Shown piece by piece: positions 54,716 through 63,477 of a stretch of 64,000 nt of DNA. Position numbers and translations under genes: made by a program. The DNA lies in NCBI RefSeq assembly GCF_042679085.1, contig NZ_JBHTLQ010000006.1, positions 80,552 to 144,551 on the forward strand, given 5' to 3'. The DNA is from Phenylobacterium conjunctum (GTDB lineage: Bacteria; Pseudomonadota; Alphaproteobacteria; Caulobacterales; Caulobacteraceae). The notes beneath the pieces were generated by a model. It saw only the letters and a program-made list of their open reading frames with translations. It made no database searches and had not been told where the DNA came from. Each line of letters begins with the position of its first letter. Within the stretch, counting starts at the first letter, position 1.

Positions 54716-57103
54716 TTAGTACTTCAGACGCAGGGTCATGCCGTAGGTCCGCGGCGCGGACGGGAAGGCGCCGATCGAACCCGACTGGTAGGTCGCGTCG
54801 TAGGCCACTTGGTAATAGTGCTCGTCGGTGAGGTTTTGGCCCCACAGCTCGACGCTCCACTTGTCGTCCTGCTGGCCGAGGCTCAGGCGGGCGTTCCACA
54901 GGGTGAAAGCTTCCTGGGTCTTCAGCGGGTTCAGGTCCGAACCGGTGTTGTAGGCCGAGGTGTACTTGGCCGACAGGCTGGCCTTACCGACCAGGTTCTC
55001 GCCGATGTCGTGCTGGTAGGCGACCGCCAGCGAACCCGACCACAGCGGCGCGAAGGACAGGCGCGAGCCCGGCAGGCGCGAGGTGGCGCCCAGAACCGCA
55101 CGGTCCTTCTCGGTGTAGCTGGTTTCGGAGTAGGTCACGCCGCCCTGCAGGGTCAGGCCCTGGATCGGGAAGAACATGAAGTCGGCGTCCACGCCCTGCG
55201 AGATCACTTCCGGCACCGAGATGACGGTGAAGACCAGGCCGTTGTAGGCGTTCAGCTGGAAGTCCGTGTACTTCTGATAGAACACGGTGCCGTTCAGCAG
55301 CAGGCGACGGTCGAACAGGGTCGACTTCACGCCCACTTCGTACGAGTCGGCCGATTCCTTGGCGAAGTCGGTCTTGGTGATCGGCTTCAGCGAGGTCGCC
55401 GAGCCAGCGGCGTAGGTGTAGGCCAGACGGTCCAGGTTGAAGCCACCGGCCTTGTAGCCACGGGCGTACGACACGTAGGTCATCAGTTCCGGGCTGAAGC
55501 GGTAGGCGGCCTTGATGGTGCCGGTCAGGGCGCCTTCAGACAGGTCCTGGCTGGCGGTCAGGTTGGTGAAGTTCGGGTTCTGGTAGGTCTGGCAGACCGC
55601 GTTGATCAGAGCCGCCGGCAGCGGCTTGGCCGCGAGCGTGGCGCAGCCCTTGCCGCCGTCGGTGTTGCCGTAGAACGCGTCCACACCCTTGTTTTCCCAG
55701 GTGTAGCGGATGCCGCCGGTCACTTCGAGTTGGTCGGTGACCTTGTAGGAGGCGTTACCGAACAGAGCGAAGGACTGTTCGCTTTGGTTGTACTGGTCAC
55801 GTTGGCCTTGGCCGTTGGCGAAGGTCGTGCCCGCGGCATTGCCGGTCAGCTGGGAGACCAGCGCGCCGTTGGTGCCGCTGGACAGCAGCAGGCCGACGAA
55901 CTTTTCGAAGTCAGCGCCGTACAGGGTGCCGACCTTCGAGGTCAGGTCTTCCTTGGTGAAGAACGAACCGACGGTCCAGTTCAGCTTCTCGCTCGACCCG
56001 GTCAGGCGCAGTTCCTGGCTGAAGGTCTTGAAGGCGGTGCCGGTCCAGCTCGGCGAGCTCCAGATGATGTCGGCGGTCGACAGATCGGATTCGGCGGCCG
56101 AATGGGTCTCGAACTCACGGTAGGCGGAGATCGAGGTCAGCTGCAGGGAGCCCAGATCATACTCGACTTCGGCGGAGACGCCCTTGTCGGTGATCTTCTT
56201 GCTGGTGCTGCGGTTGGCGTAGGCCTTGTAGCCATCGAAGTTGGCCGGATTGGCCACCGAGCCCGGGAAGGCGACGGCCATGATCTTGGTCACGCCGCCG
56301 TTCAGGACCTGTTCGGCCAGGCAGCAGTTCTCGTCGCGCTTGGTGTAGTCGGCCGAGAAGTTGATGCTGAGGTCTTCGGTCGGCTTCACCAGCACCTGGG
56401 CGCGGGCGCTCCAGTAGTTCTGGTCGTTGTCGTCGGTCTGGGTGCGGGGACCCGCGCCGGTCACGACGTCGATGAAGCCGTCGCGCTCACGACGGGTGAT
56501 GAACAGGCGGCCAGCGACCTTGTCGTCGACCAGGGCGCCGGTGACGCCCGCCGACAGGGCCTTCAGGCCGTAGTTGCCGACTTCCAGGGCGCCGTCGGCG
56601 CCGAATTCGAAGTCAGGCTTCTTGGTGATGACGTTGATGACGCCGGCGGTGGCGTTCTTGCCGAACAGGGTGCCTTGCGGACCCTTCAGGACTTCGACGC
56701 GCTCCAGTTCGCCCAGGTCGCCGAAGCCGACGCCGTTGCGGGGACGGTACACGCCGTCGATCACAACGCCGACCGAGCTTTCCAGGCCGATGTTGTCACC
56801 GACGGTGCCGACGCCGCGGACGCGGGCGGTGGTGGAGGTCGAGCTGGTGGTCGAGGTGACGGTCAGGCCGGGGGTCAGGATCGTCAGATCCTTGATGTCG
56901 CGCACGCCGGCGGCGCGCAGCGTGGAGCCGCTGACCGTGGTGACCACGATCGGAACATCCTGCAGGTTCTGGGTGCGCTTCTGGGCGGTGACGACGATTT
57001 CGTCGACGGTGGCCGGAGCCTCCTGCGCCTGGGCGGCGGCGGCCCACAGAATGGAAACCAGCGCCACGGGCGCTGCGCTCGCGATAAGCCGAGCCTTGGA
57101 CAT
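54716..57103 (-). CDS. TonB-dependent outer-membrane receptor
   Basis: TonB-dependent transporter of 795 residues. A signal peptide ends near residue 26 (AAQAQ), the TonB box is EIVVTAQKR near 34-42, a plug domain follows (QDVPIVVTTVSG onward, with LERVEVLKGPQGTLFGKNATAGVINVITKKP near 132-162), and the C-terminal 22-strand barrel ends in LRLKY with the aromatic terminal residue. The substrate (siderophore, vitamin, glycan or other) is not inferable. No FecI/FecR pair or dedicated periplasmic partner is nearby. AGGGAGA precedes the start. The 328-base upstream spacer is the likely promoter region. Confidence 0.94.
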   Translation of the reverse strand: MSKARLIASAAPVALVSILWAAAAQAQEAPATVDEIVVTAQKRTQNLQDVPIVVTTVSGSTLRAAGVRDIKDLTILTPGLTVTSTTSSTSTTARVRGVGTVGDNIGLESSVGVVIDGVYRPRNGVGFGDLGELERVEVLKGPQGTLFGKNATAGVINVITKKPDFEFGADGALEVGNYGLKALSAGVTGALVDDKVAGRLFITRRERDGFIDVVTGAGPRTQTDDNDQNYWSARAQVLVKPTEDLSINFSADYTKRDENCCLAEQVLNGGVTKIMAVAFPGSVANPANFDGYKAYANRSTSKKITDKGVSAEVEYDLGSLQLTSISAYREFETHSAAESDLSTADIIWSSPSWTGTAFKTFSQELRLTGSSEKLNWTVGSFFTKEDLTSKVGTLYGADFEKFVGLLLSSGTNGALVSQLTGNAAGTTFANGQGQRDQYNQSEQSFALFGNASYKVTDQLEVTGGIRYTWENKGVDAFYGNTDGGKGCATLAAKPLPAALINAVCQTYQNPNFTNLTASQDLSEGALTGTIKAAYRFSPELMTYVSYARGYKAGGFNLDRLAYTYAAGSATSLKPITKTDFAKESADSYEVGVKSTLFDRRLLLNGTVFYQKYTDFQLNAYNGLVFTVISVPEVISQGVDADFMFFPIQGLTLQGGVTYSETSYTEKDRAVLGATSRLPGSRLSFAPLWSGSLAVAYQHDIGENLVGKASLSAKYTSAYNTGSDLNPLKTQEAFTLWNARLSLGQQDDKWSVELWGQNLTDEHYYQVAYDATYQSGSIGAFPSAPRTYGMTLRLKY

Positions 57104-57431
57104 GAGAAATCTCCCTAAAATGCTCGTTGGTCCGCATAGACGGGGAGGACTGCGAACCCGAGCCGGTGGCGCTTTAGGGGTGGTTCCGTTTCAGGAAAAG
57201 CGACGGCTGCAATGTCCCAAGGTAAATTGACCGAAGGGTGGGATTTTGGCCGCACATTTGATGTCGGCGTCAAAAATACTGCGACTTTCTGGCGTCTTTC
57301 CCTGCGTAATTTCACCGTAGACGAGCGTCTTCTGTCGACGCCGTCTAAATGACGCTGGCGTCAGATTTGGCGAGTCGCCGCTTGACGGGCGTGGTTCCTG
57401 GGGCCGAACCTCCGGGTTCGGAGGGGACCTC
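57104..57431. other. divergent regulatory region, 328 bases
   Basis: It lies between the TonB receptor gene and a small-protein gene. GGCGTC or its complement occurs four times within about 100 bases (57266, 57291, 57337, 57357), one in the palindrome GACGCTGGCGTC at 57351-57362. This part is less GC-rich than its surroundings. No gene is evident. Confidence 0.45.
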
Positions 57432-57827
57432 GTGCTCGACAAAGCCTATTTGATCCAGACCGCCGGCTCGGCCGCAGCGGTTGGGGTGCTGATCGCCATT
57501 GCCGCCTGGGCCAAGATCGCCAAGCCGGCGCCGCCGCTCAATGAAGCGCGCGCCCGCGCCCTGTTGCAGGACGAGTTCCCCGGCCGCCAGGTGGACCGTC
57601 TGTGGGTCGCCAATGACGGCCGCGGCGCCCTGGCCCGCTCGGGGGCTTCGGCCCTGATCCTGTGCGAAGTCGGCGACGGCTATGTGGCGCGCCACATTCC
57701 CTGGGCGCAAGCCCTGTCCTCGACCTTTCGGGACGGTGTGCTGAAGCTCGACCTGGGCGACGTCGCCGCGCCGCGCGCGCGGCTGGCCTTCGACAACTGG
57801 CCGCCCGCCGGCCTGGGAGCCAGCTGA
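57432..57827 (+). CDS. small membrane-anchored protein of unknown function
   Basis: Protein of 131 residues starting at GTG. An uncleaved N-terminal membrane helix covers about residues 8-28 (IQTAGSAAAVGVLIAIAAWA), and the rest looks soluble (EARARALLQDEFPGRQVDRLWVANDGRGALA near 38-69). No family was recognised. Its stop codon overlaps the ATG of the sterol desaturase-like gene by one base (TGATG), so the two are translationally coupled and probably act together. Confidence 0.78.
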   Translation: MLDKAYLIQTAGSAAAVGVLIAIAAWAKIAKPAPPLNEARARALLQDEFPGRQVDRLWVANDGRGALARSGASALILCEVGDGYVARHIPWAQALSSTFRDGVLKLDLGDVAAPRARLAFDNWPPAGLGAS

Positions 57828-58729
57828 TGTTGCACGCGCCCTTTGATCCCGTCGCCCTGGCGGTCCCGTTCTTTGTCCTCGCCATCCTGCTGGAGATCCT
57901 GCTCGCCAAGGCGCGCCTGGCGGAAGCGACCTATGAGGGCTGGGACACCTTCTCCTCCCTGGGCATGGGCCTGGGGCGCGGCCTGTTTGGCCTCATCACC
58001 GCCGGCGCGGTGTTCGCGGCCACGGTCTGGGTCTGGAACCACCGCGCCTTCACCGTGCCCTTCGACGCCTGGTGGGGCTGGGTGGCGATCTTCTTCCTGG
58101 AGGACCTGACCTATTACTGGTTCCACCGGCTGAGCCATGAGCGGCGGTTCTGGTGGGCGGCGCACGTGAACCATCACTCCTCGCAACACTATAATCTGTC
58201 GACCGCCCTGCGGCAGACCTGGACCGGCGGTCTGTCGGGCACATGGATCCTGTGGTTGCCCCTGGCCTGGCTGGGTTTCTCGCCGGCCCAGATCGCCATC
58301 CAGCAAGGCGTCAGCCTCGTCTATCAGTTCTGGATCCACACCGAGGCCATCAAGAAGCTGCCGGCCTGGTTCGAGGCGGTGTTCAACACGCCCTCGCATC
58401 ACCGGGTGCATCACGCCCGCAACCCGCGCTACCTGGACAGCAACTACGCCGGCATCCTGATCATCTGGGACAAACTGTTCGGCACTTTCACGCCGGAGCT
58501 CGACGAGGAGAAGCCGCGCTACGGCATCGTCAAGAACCTGTCCGGCTTCAACCTGCTGCGCGTCGCCTTCCATGAATGGATGGCGATCGGCAAGGATCTG
58601 ATCGGATCGCGCAGCCTGCGGGAGGTGGGCGGATACCTGTTCGGCCCGCCAGGCTGGAGCCCTGACGGATCGCGCCAGACCAGCGAGATGCTCAAGGCGG
58701 AATGGCGGGCCCAAAGGGGCGGTGACTGA
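57827..58729 (+). CDS. sterol desaturase/fatty acid hydroxylase family protein
   Basis: Integral-membrane di-iron hydroxylase of 300 residues. Histidine clusters are in the expected order: WFHRLSHE near 103 and HVNHHSSQHYN near 117-127, then HRVHHARNPRYLDSNYAG near 194-211. Four to five transmembrane helices are visible. Bacterial members hydroxylate or desaturate sterols, carotenoids, fatty acids or hopanoids; the substrate here is unknown. The start at 57827 overlaps the preceding stop. The P450 gene 80 bases downstream may belong to the same lipid-modifying unit. Confidence 0.9.
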   Translation: MLHAPFDPVALAVPFFVLAILLEILLAKARLAEATYEGWDTFSSLGMGLGRGLFGLITAGAVFAATVWVWNHRAFTVPFDAWWGWVAIFFLEDLTYYWFHRLSHERRFWWAAHVNHHSSQHYNLSTALRQTWTGGLSGTWILWLPLAWLGFSPAQIAIQQGVSLVYQFWIHTEAIKKLPAWFEAVFNTPSHHRVHHARNPRYLDSNYAGILIIWDKLFGTFTPELDEEKPRYGIVKNLSGFNLLRVAFHEWMAIGKDLIGSRSLREVGGYLFGPPGWSPDGSRQTSEMLKAEWRAQRGGD

Positions 58730-58809
58730 CCGTTCCGGGTAGCGCCCCGCGGGTTTCCAAGTCAGACTGATCGCTGTTCAGTCGCCATCAGAGCGACGGA
58801 GGAAGCGTC

Positions 58810-60039
58810 ATGTCCGAAGCCGAACTGCCGAGCATCCTGCAGCTCACCCCGCTCAATCCTGACTATCAGGCCGATCCGCACAAGCTGCTCGATCCGCTGC
58901 GGGCCCAGTGCCCGGTGCGCAAGGATCCGGTGTCGGGTAGCGTGGTGCTGAGCCGCTACAACGATGTTCGGGCGATCGTCTCCGACCGCAGCCTATGGCG
59001 CGACCCGATCAACGCCGAAGAAGGCGCGATGCTGCAGCGAGGCACAGCCAACCTGCAGACCGACCAGCCGCGGGCCGAGACCATTTCGATCCTGCACCTG
59101 GACGATCCCGACCACGCCCGCATCCGCCAGCCCCTGTCCCAGGCCCTGTACGCCCGGGTGGCCAAGTTCCGCGGCGAGGTGGAGCGGATCGTCGACGAGG
59201 CCCTGGACCGCATCCCCGAGGGCGAGCCCTTCGACCTGATGAGCCTGTTCTGCGTGCCGATTCCCATCGACGTGATCGCCTCGATCCTGGGCGTGGATCA
59301 TGACCGGCTGGTGGAGTTCCGCGCCTGGTCGGAAGGCTCGATCCTGGGTCTCAATCCCTTCCGCACCGAGGAACAGACCGCCCAGATGGAATGGGCCAGC
59401 GCCCAGCTGTCGGCCTATTTCCTCAAGACCATCGCGGAACGCCGGGTGGCGCCGGGCGACGACCTGATCTCCGACATGGTCAAGCTGCAGGGGGAGGGCG
59501 CGCCCCTCTCCGACGAGGAGCTGCGGATCAACCTGGGCGCCCTGTTGGTGGGCGGCAACCTGACCACCACCGACCTGATCGGCAACGGGGTCTACCTGTT
59601 GCTGAAGAACCCCGGCGAGTTGGCCAAGCTGAAGGCCGATCCTGGACTGATCAACGCCACGGTTGAGGAGATCCTGCGGGTCGAAGGCCCGGTGGACATC
59701 ACCGGCCGTATCGCCTCCAGCCCGCTCGAGATCGGCGGATGCCCTGTGGCGCCCAAGCAGTCGATCACCACCTTCCTGCGCGCCGCCAACCATGACCCCG
59801 AGGTCTTCGAGGACCCGCACAGCTTCAACATCAGCCGCAAACACAAGCCGCATGTGGCCTTCGGCGGCGGGGCGCACATCTGCATCGGCGCGCCCCTGGC
59901 CAGGCTTGAGGCCCAGGTGGCGTTGCCCAGGCTGTTCGCGCGCTTCCCGAACCTGCGGCTGGCCGAGCCCGACGCTCAGATGGAGTGGCGCAAACTGCCC
60001 TTCTTCCGCGGGCTCGAGACCCTGATGCTGGTCGCCTAG
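58810..60039 (+). CDS. cytochrome P450 with non-canonical I-helix
   Basis: Soluble bacterial-type P450 monooxygenase of 409 residues. The heme-binding motif FGGGAHICIG places ligand Cys358, and ExxR is EILR at 287-290. The I-helix oxygen-activation motif, usually A/G-G-x-D/E-T-T, reads GGNLTT with Leu251 at the acidic position before Thr252. This affects the usual proton-delivery pair, so its chemistry may differ or water replaces the acid. No ferredoxin or reductase gene is nearby. The stop codon shares a CTAG with the convergent nadQ-type gene. GAGGAAG precedes the ATG. Confidence 0.92.
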   Translation: MSEAELPSILQLTPLNPDYQADPHKLLDPLRAQCPVRKDPVSGSVVLSRYNDVRAIVSDRSLWRDPINAEEGAMLQRGTANLQTDQPRAETISILHLDDPDHARIRQPLSQALYARVAKFRGEVERIVDEALDRIPEGEPFDLMSLFCVPIPIDVIASILGVDHDRLVEFRAWSEGSILGLNPFRTEEQTAQMEWASAQLSAYFLKTIAERRVAPGDDLISDMVKLQGEGAPLSDEELRINLGALLVGGNLTTTDLIGNGVYLLLKNPGELAKLKADPGLINATVEEILRVEGPVDITGRIASSPLEIGGCPVAPKQSITTFLRAANHDPEVFEDPHSFNISRKHKPHVAFGGGAHICIGAPLARLEAQVALPRLFARFPNLRLAEPDAQMEWRKLPFFRGLETLMLVA

Positions 60040-60995
60040 TCCCGCAGCAGGGGCAGGGACAGGCCCGACACCGGCCGGGCGCCGAGGATCTCGCGGCGGA
60101 AGCGGAACAGCTCCGCCGGCCGCCCGCCCGTCTCGGAGTCCAGCCGGCCCAGGCCCTCGACCATTTCGGCGCGCTCCAGGGCGCGGCGGAAGTTCTGCTT
60201 GTGCAGCGGGACGCCGGCGACAGCTTCCACCGCCCGCTGCAGGGCCGACAGGGTGAAGGCCTCGGGCATCACCTCGAAGATCACCGGCCGGTACTTGAGC
60301 TTGCCGCGCAGCCGCGACAGGGCGGTGGCGAGGATCCGCCGGTGGTCGCTGATCATCGGCTCGCCCAAGGCGGGCCCCAGGTCGGCCAGTTCCGCGCGCG
60401 GGGCCTCGCCGCGGTCGCGGGCGGCCTCGGGAGCCAAGCCCGCCTCGTAGAGCAGCTCATAGCGCTCGAGCACCCGCTCCTCGTTCCAGGGCGCGCCGTC
60501 CTGGGCGAACAGCAGTCGCAGGCGGGAGAGCCGGGCGGGATGGGCGCCGGCCCATTTCATCAAGGCGGGCTCGATGGTGGTCAGGGCCGGCGGGCGACCG
60601 TCGCGCCAGTCCTCCCAGGGGAAGAAGCGGAACCAGTCGGCCCAGGCGGTGTCGGGCGCGGCGGTGTCCACCGCCTGAGGCGTCAGGCCCAGATAGCCCA
60701 CCGAGATGACCCGCCGCGCGGCGCCCGCAGGGCCAGGGCCCAGATTGGCGACCGGGGCGTCACGACCCTTGTCGCCGAAGGTGTAGAGCTGTTCGACATA
60801 GCCCAGCTCGAACCGCGTCTGCGCCGTCACGAAGGCGCGCAGGGCGAGCTCGAAGGTCCGATCGGCCTCGGGATCAAAGGGGCCGAAGGGCAGGCCGACC
60901 GGCTGGCCCTTGGGCCGCACGGTCAAGACCACGGCCTGGCCATCGCGGATGGCGGCGACGACGGCGGATAGGCCGATGACGACGTCCTGGCTCAT
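60036..60995 (-). CDS. nadQ: NadQ-type NAD biosynthesis regulator (Nudix-related)
   Basis: Protein of 319 residues matching the alphaproteobacterial NAD regulator family (NadQ, COG4111). The N-terminal Nudix-like region (residues 1-200) lacks the full Nudix box, so it is likely a ligand sensor rather than a hydrolase. The C-terminal winged-helix region (from about residue 235, FEVMPEAFTLSALQRAVEAV) is the expected DNA-binding part. Known NadQ controls nadABC; those genes are not in this window. Its start overlaps the stop of the phosphatase gene by ATGA, so it is the third gene of a three-gene operon. Symbol assigned by family recognition. Confidence 0.72.
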   Translation of the reverse strand: MSQDVVIGLSAVVAAIRDGQAVVLTVRPKGQPVGLPFGPFDPEADRTFELALRAFVTAQTRFELGYVEQLYTFGDKGRDAPVANLGPGPAGAARRVISVGYLGLTPQAVDTAAPDTAWADWFRFFPWEDWRDGRPPALTTIEPALMKWAGAHPARLSRLRLLFAQDGAPWNEERVLERYELLYEAGLAPEAARDRGEAPRAELADLGPALGEPMISDHRRILATALSRLRGKLKYRPVIFEVMPEAFTLSALQRAVEAVAGVPLHKQNFRRALERAEMVEGLGRLDSETGGRPAELFRFRREILGARPVSGLSLPLLRD

Positions 60996-61513
60996 CGCCC
61001 GTGCCGCGCCTGGAATTCAAAGGGCCGGGCCTGGGCGTAGTCGTAGTCCCCCATGGCGGCCACGGCGTCGACCATCCGGCCGCGGCGGCCCATGACATCG
61101 TCCGCGAGGGCGACGATGCGGCGGTTGGGGCTGGCGTGAGCCGCGGCCTGCCGCATCGCCAGGGCGATGGCCCGCTCGTCGGCCTCGGGGCTGCGCTCGC
61201 AGGCGATGACGAAGGCGCTGGCGGTGGAGCGGCTGACCCCAGCCCAGCAGTGGATCAGCATGGGCTCGGCCTCGTCCCAGCCGGCGGCGAAGGCCAGCAG
61301 GTTGTGGACCAGGGTCTCCTGCGGCAGGACCAGCCCGTCCATCGGCGCATCGATGTCGTTCACCGCCAGCCTCAGGTGTCGGTCCGGGGCGATGCCCTCC
61401 GGGGTGTCGATCATGCTGGCGGGGTCCAGCAGGGTCACCATGTGCGACGGTCGGCGCCGGGCGATGATGGCGGGCGCCTCGGCCAGGCCGCTGACGATCA
61501 GGGTCACGCTCAC
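60992..61513 (-). CDS. tyrosine phosphatase family protein
   Basis: Small dual-specificity-type phosphatase of 173 residues. The signature HCWAGVSRST places His88, nucleophile Cys89 and Arg95, and the general acid is probably Asp53 or Asp55 in VNDIDAP. The start is GTG at 61513 and overlaps the stop of the HD-domain gene by 4 bases; its own stop overlaps the nadQ-type start. The substrate could be a phosphoprotein or a phosphorylated nucleotide or lipid. The operon with a HD phosphohydrolase and an NAD regulator points to nucleotide metabolism, but that is inference. Confidence 0.88.
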   Translation of the reverse strand: MSVTLIVSGLAEAPAIIARRRPSHMVTLLDPASMIDTPEGIAPDRHLRLAVNDIDAPMDGLVLPQETLVHNLLAFAAGWDEAEPMLIHCWAGVSRSTASAFVIACERSPEADERAIALAMRQAAAHASPNRRIVALADDVMGRRGRMVDAVAAMGDYDYAQARPFEFQARHGR

Positions 61514-62157
61514 TCCGTATCGAAGGCGACGTCGCCGGCGGCGGCGAATCCGGCCGCCTCGGAGAGGATACTGTAGCGCTGCACGTAACGGATTTGCGCC
61601 TGAGATGGCGGCAGGGGCTCAATATGCAGGTCGTAGCCCTCTGGCGGGGCGCCGAACAGCTCCAGACCTTCCTTGAGCGAGAAGCCGGCCAGCTGGGTGG
61701 CTTCAAAGAAGGCGCAGGCGTGATCGGCCTGCTTGATCAGCTTCTTGATCGCCAGAGGCGTCTTGGCGGGCAGGCCGAAGCGGATGTGGATCGCCGTCTC
61801 CAGCTTCTCCTCGAACAGCTTGTAGTCGTAGCCGAGCGCGGCCTTGAACGGGCTGATCATGTCGCCGATCACATATTCAGAGGCGTCGTGGAGCAGGGCG
61901 GCCAGCCGCCAGCGCGGCTCGAGGTCCGGCTGGATGTGGGCGCAGATCTCCTCGACCACCACGGAATGCTGGGCGACGGAAAAGGCGTGCTCTCCGGTGG
62001 TCTGGCCGTTCCAGCGGGCGACCCGCGCCAGGCCGTGGGCGATGTCCTCGATCTCGATGTCCATGGGGGAGGGATCGAGCAGGTCGAGCCTCCGCCCCGA
62101 CAGCATCCTCTGCCAGGCCCTGGGCGCCGACGCGCCCTTACGCAGCCCTTTCTTCAC
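61510..62157 (-). CDS. HD-domain phosphohydrolase (YfbR-like)
   Basis: Metal-dependent HD-domain protein of 215 residues, similar in plan to YfbR 5'-nucleotidases. The metal-binding residues are visible as His57 in TGEHAFSVAQHS, HD at 90-91 in LLHDASEY and a later Asp in IKQADHACAFF. The start is GTG at 62157, preceded by AAGGAACG. It is the first gene of the operon with the phosphatase and nadQ genes. Activity on deoxynucleoside monophosphates is likely from the family, not seen. Confidence 0.87.
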   Translation of the reverse strand: MKKGLRKGASAPRAWQRMLSGRRLDLLDPSPMDIEIEDIAHGLARVARWNGQTTGEHAFSVAQHSVVVEEICAHIQPDLEPRWRLAALLHDASEYVIGDMISPFKAALGYDYKLFEEKLETAIHIRFGLPAKTPLAIKKLIKQADHACAFFEATQLAGFSLKEGLELFGAPPEGYDLHIEPLPPSQAQIRYVQRYSILSEAAGFAAAGDVAFDTE

Positions 62158-62266
62158 CGAAGCGTTCCTTTCAAAGTCGAGGTTGAGACTTGGACCAGAG
62201 GTTGAGAGAGATCAATGTAGGCGCAGGGGCGTTCTGCGCACCATCAACAAGACCGAGGGAGAGACG

Positions 62267-63079
62267 ATGAGCTGGGCGAGAATCATGGCGCCGCTTTCGG
62301 GCGGACAGGGCGACAAGGCTGCGATCCTTGCCGGCGCCGAGCTGGCCCGTCCCTTTGGCGCGGAGCTGGCCGGTGTCTACACCCCCGCCGACGTCGCCGA
62401 CGTCATGCCCTGGATGGGTGAGGGCTTCCTGGGCGGGGTGCAGAGCACGGCGCTGGAATCCCTGAAGGAGGCCGCTCAGGCCGGCGAGAAGAACGCCGTC
62501 GCCGCCATGCAGGCCTGCGACTACGCCAAGAAGCAGTTCATTTCCCTGCAGACCCCCGTCTGGGCCGGCCTGTCGGCCGAGAGCCGCCTGTCCGACGTGG
62601 TGGTCTTCACCTCTGATCCGCCGCGCGGCCGCGGGCCTCTGGCCGAAGCCTTTCAACAGATGGTGGCCGACGAGCAGCGGCCGGTGCTGATCGCTCGGGA
62701 GGGCTTCAAGGTCGGCGGCGTGGTCGCCGTGGCCTGGGACGGCGGTAAGGAAGCCAGCCGCGCCGCGCGCCTGGCCCTGCCGCTCCTGGAAAAGGCTGAG
62801 CGAGTGGTGATCCTGGCCGCGCCGAAGGCCACCTCGCGCAGCTTCGATCCGTCCAAGCTTCAGGCCTATTACGCCGCGCGCGGCGTTGCGGCCGATATCG
62901 ACCTGTTGCCGGACTCCGGGGACGCCGCCCCCGTGCTGCTCTATGCCGCCAAGAAGGCCAACGCCGGGGTGCTGGTCGCCGGGGCCTTCGGTCACCCGCG
63001 GCTGCAGGAGTTCATCTTCGGCGGCACCACCCGGACCCTGCTGGCCTCCGATCAGCCGACCCTGTTCCTGTCCCACTAA
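62267..63079 (+). CDS. universal stress protein family, two-domain
   Basis: UspA-like protein of 270 residues. The C-terminal half shows a Usp fold with GVVAVAWDGGKEASRAARLALPLLEKAERVV near 145-177 and the terminal nucleotide-region pattern GAFGHPRLQEFIFGGTTRTLL near 240-260, close to the usual G-x(2)-G-x(9)-G(S/T). The N-terminal half is a divergent Usp copy. The start at 62267 (MSWARIMAPL) has GGGAGAGA upstream; a 141-residue longer frame runs antisense through the HD gene and is spurious. The next gene starts 23 bases later. Confidence 0.88.
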   Translation: MSWARIMAPLSGGQGDKAAILAGAELARPFGAELAGVYTPADVADVMPWMGEGFLGGVQSTALESLKEAAQAGEKNAVAAMQACDYAKKQFISLQTPVWAGLSAESRLSDVVVFTSDPPRGRGPLAEAFQQMVADEQRPVLIAREGFKVGGVVAVAWDGGKEASRAARLALPLLEKAERVVILAAPKATSRSFDPSKLQAYYAARGVAADIDLLPDSGDAAPVLLYAAKKANAGVLVAGAFGHPRLQEFIFGGTTRTLLASDQPTLFLSH

Positions 63080-63102
63080 GCGTTCACAAGAGAGATAGCG
63101 TA

Positions 63103-63477
63103 ATGACCCTGTCGCGCATCGTCATGCGGCTTGCCCGCAATCCTGGCACCGAATTCGCCGGTGGCGACGACCATCGCGGCTATGCCCTGACGGCGCCGCT
63201 CACCGCCGACGGCCACCTGGACGAGGCGACCTACGCGAAGGCCAAGGCGGAGTGTGTGGTGCGCCGGTTCGCGCCGGACGAGGACGCGGTCGAGGGGCGC
63301 CTGACCCGCCGCGGTCAGAACTGGTTCTTCGACTATGACGCCTCTGACAGCGCCGATGACGAGCCGGTCCACAAGTTGGGCCAGCACCGCTTCGCCGTCG
63401 GCGAGTATGTCACCGTCAATGACGAGGACGGCCGGCCTCTGACCTACAAGGTGGTCGAGGTTCAGCCAGCGGGGTGA
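63103..63477 (+). CDS. conserved protein of unknown function (124 residues)
   Basis: Soluble protein with no signal peptide. It is acidic, with TEFAGGDDHRGYALTAPLTADGHLDEATY near 15-43 and LTRRGQNWFFDYDASDSADDEPVHKLGQHRFAVGEYVTV near 66-104. I think close relatives are common in Alphaproteobacteria, but no function is known to me. It follows the stress protein gene by 23 bases. Its TGA stop abuts the stop of the convergent last gene in the palindrome TGATCA. Confidence 0.75.
   Translation: MTLSRIVMRLARNPGTEFAGGDDHRGYALTAPLTADGHLDEATYAKAKAECVVRRFAPDEDAVEGRLTRRGQNWFFDYDASDSADDEPVHKLGQHRFAVGEYVTVNDEDGRPLTYKVVEVQPAG

Noticed and set aside
54809..57118. 769-residue plus-strand frame across the TonB receptor gene
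   Set aside because: Antisense shadow; the minus-strand receptor has signal peptide, TonB box and barrel end.
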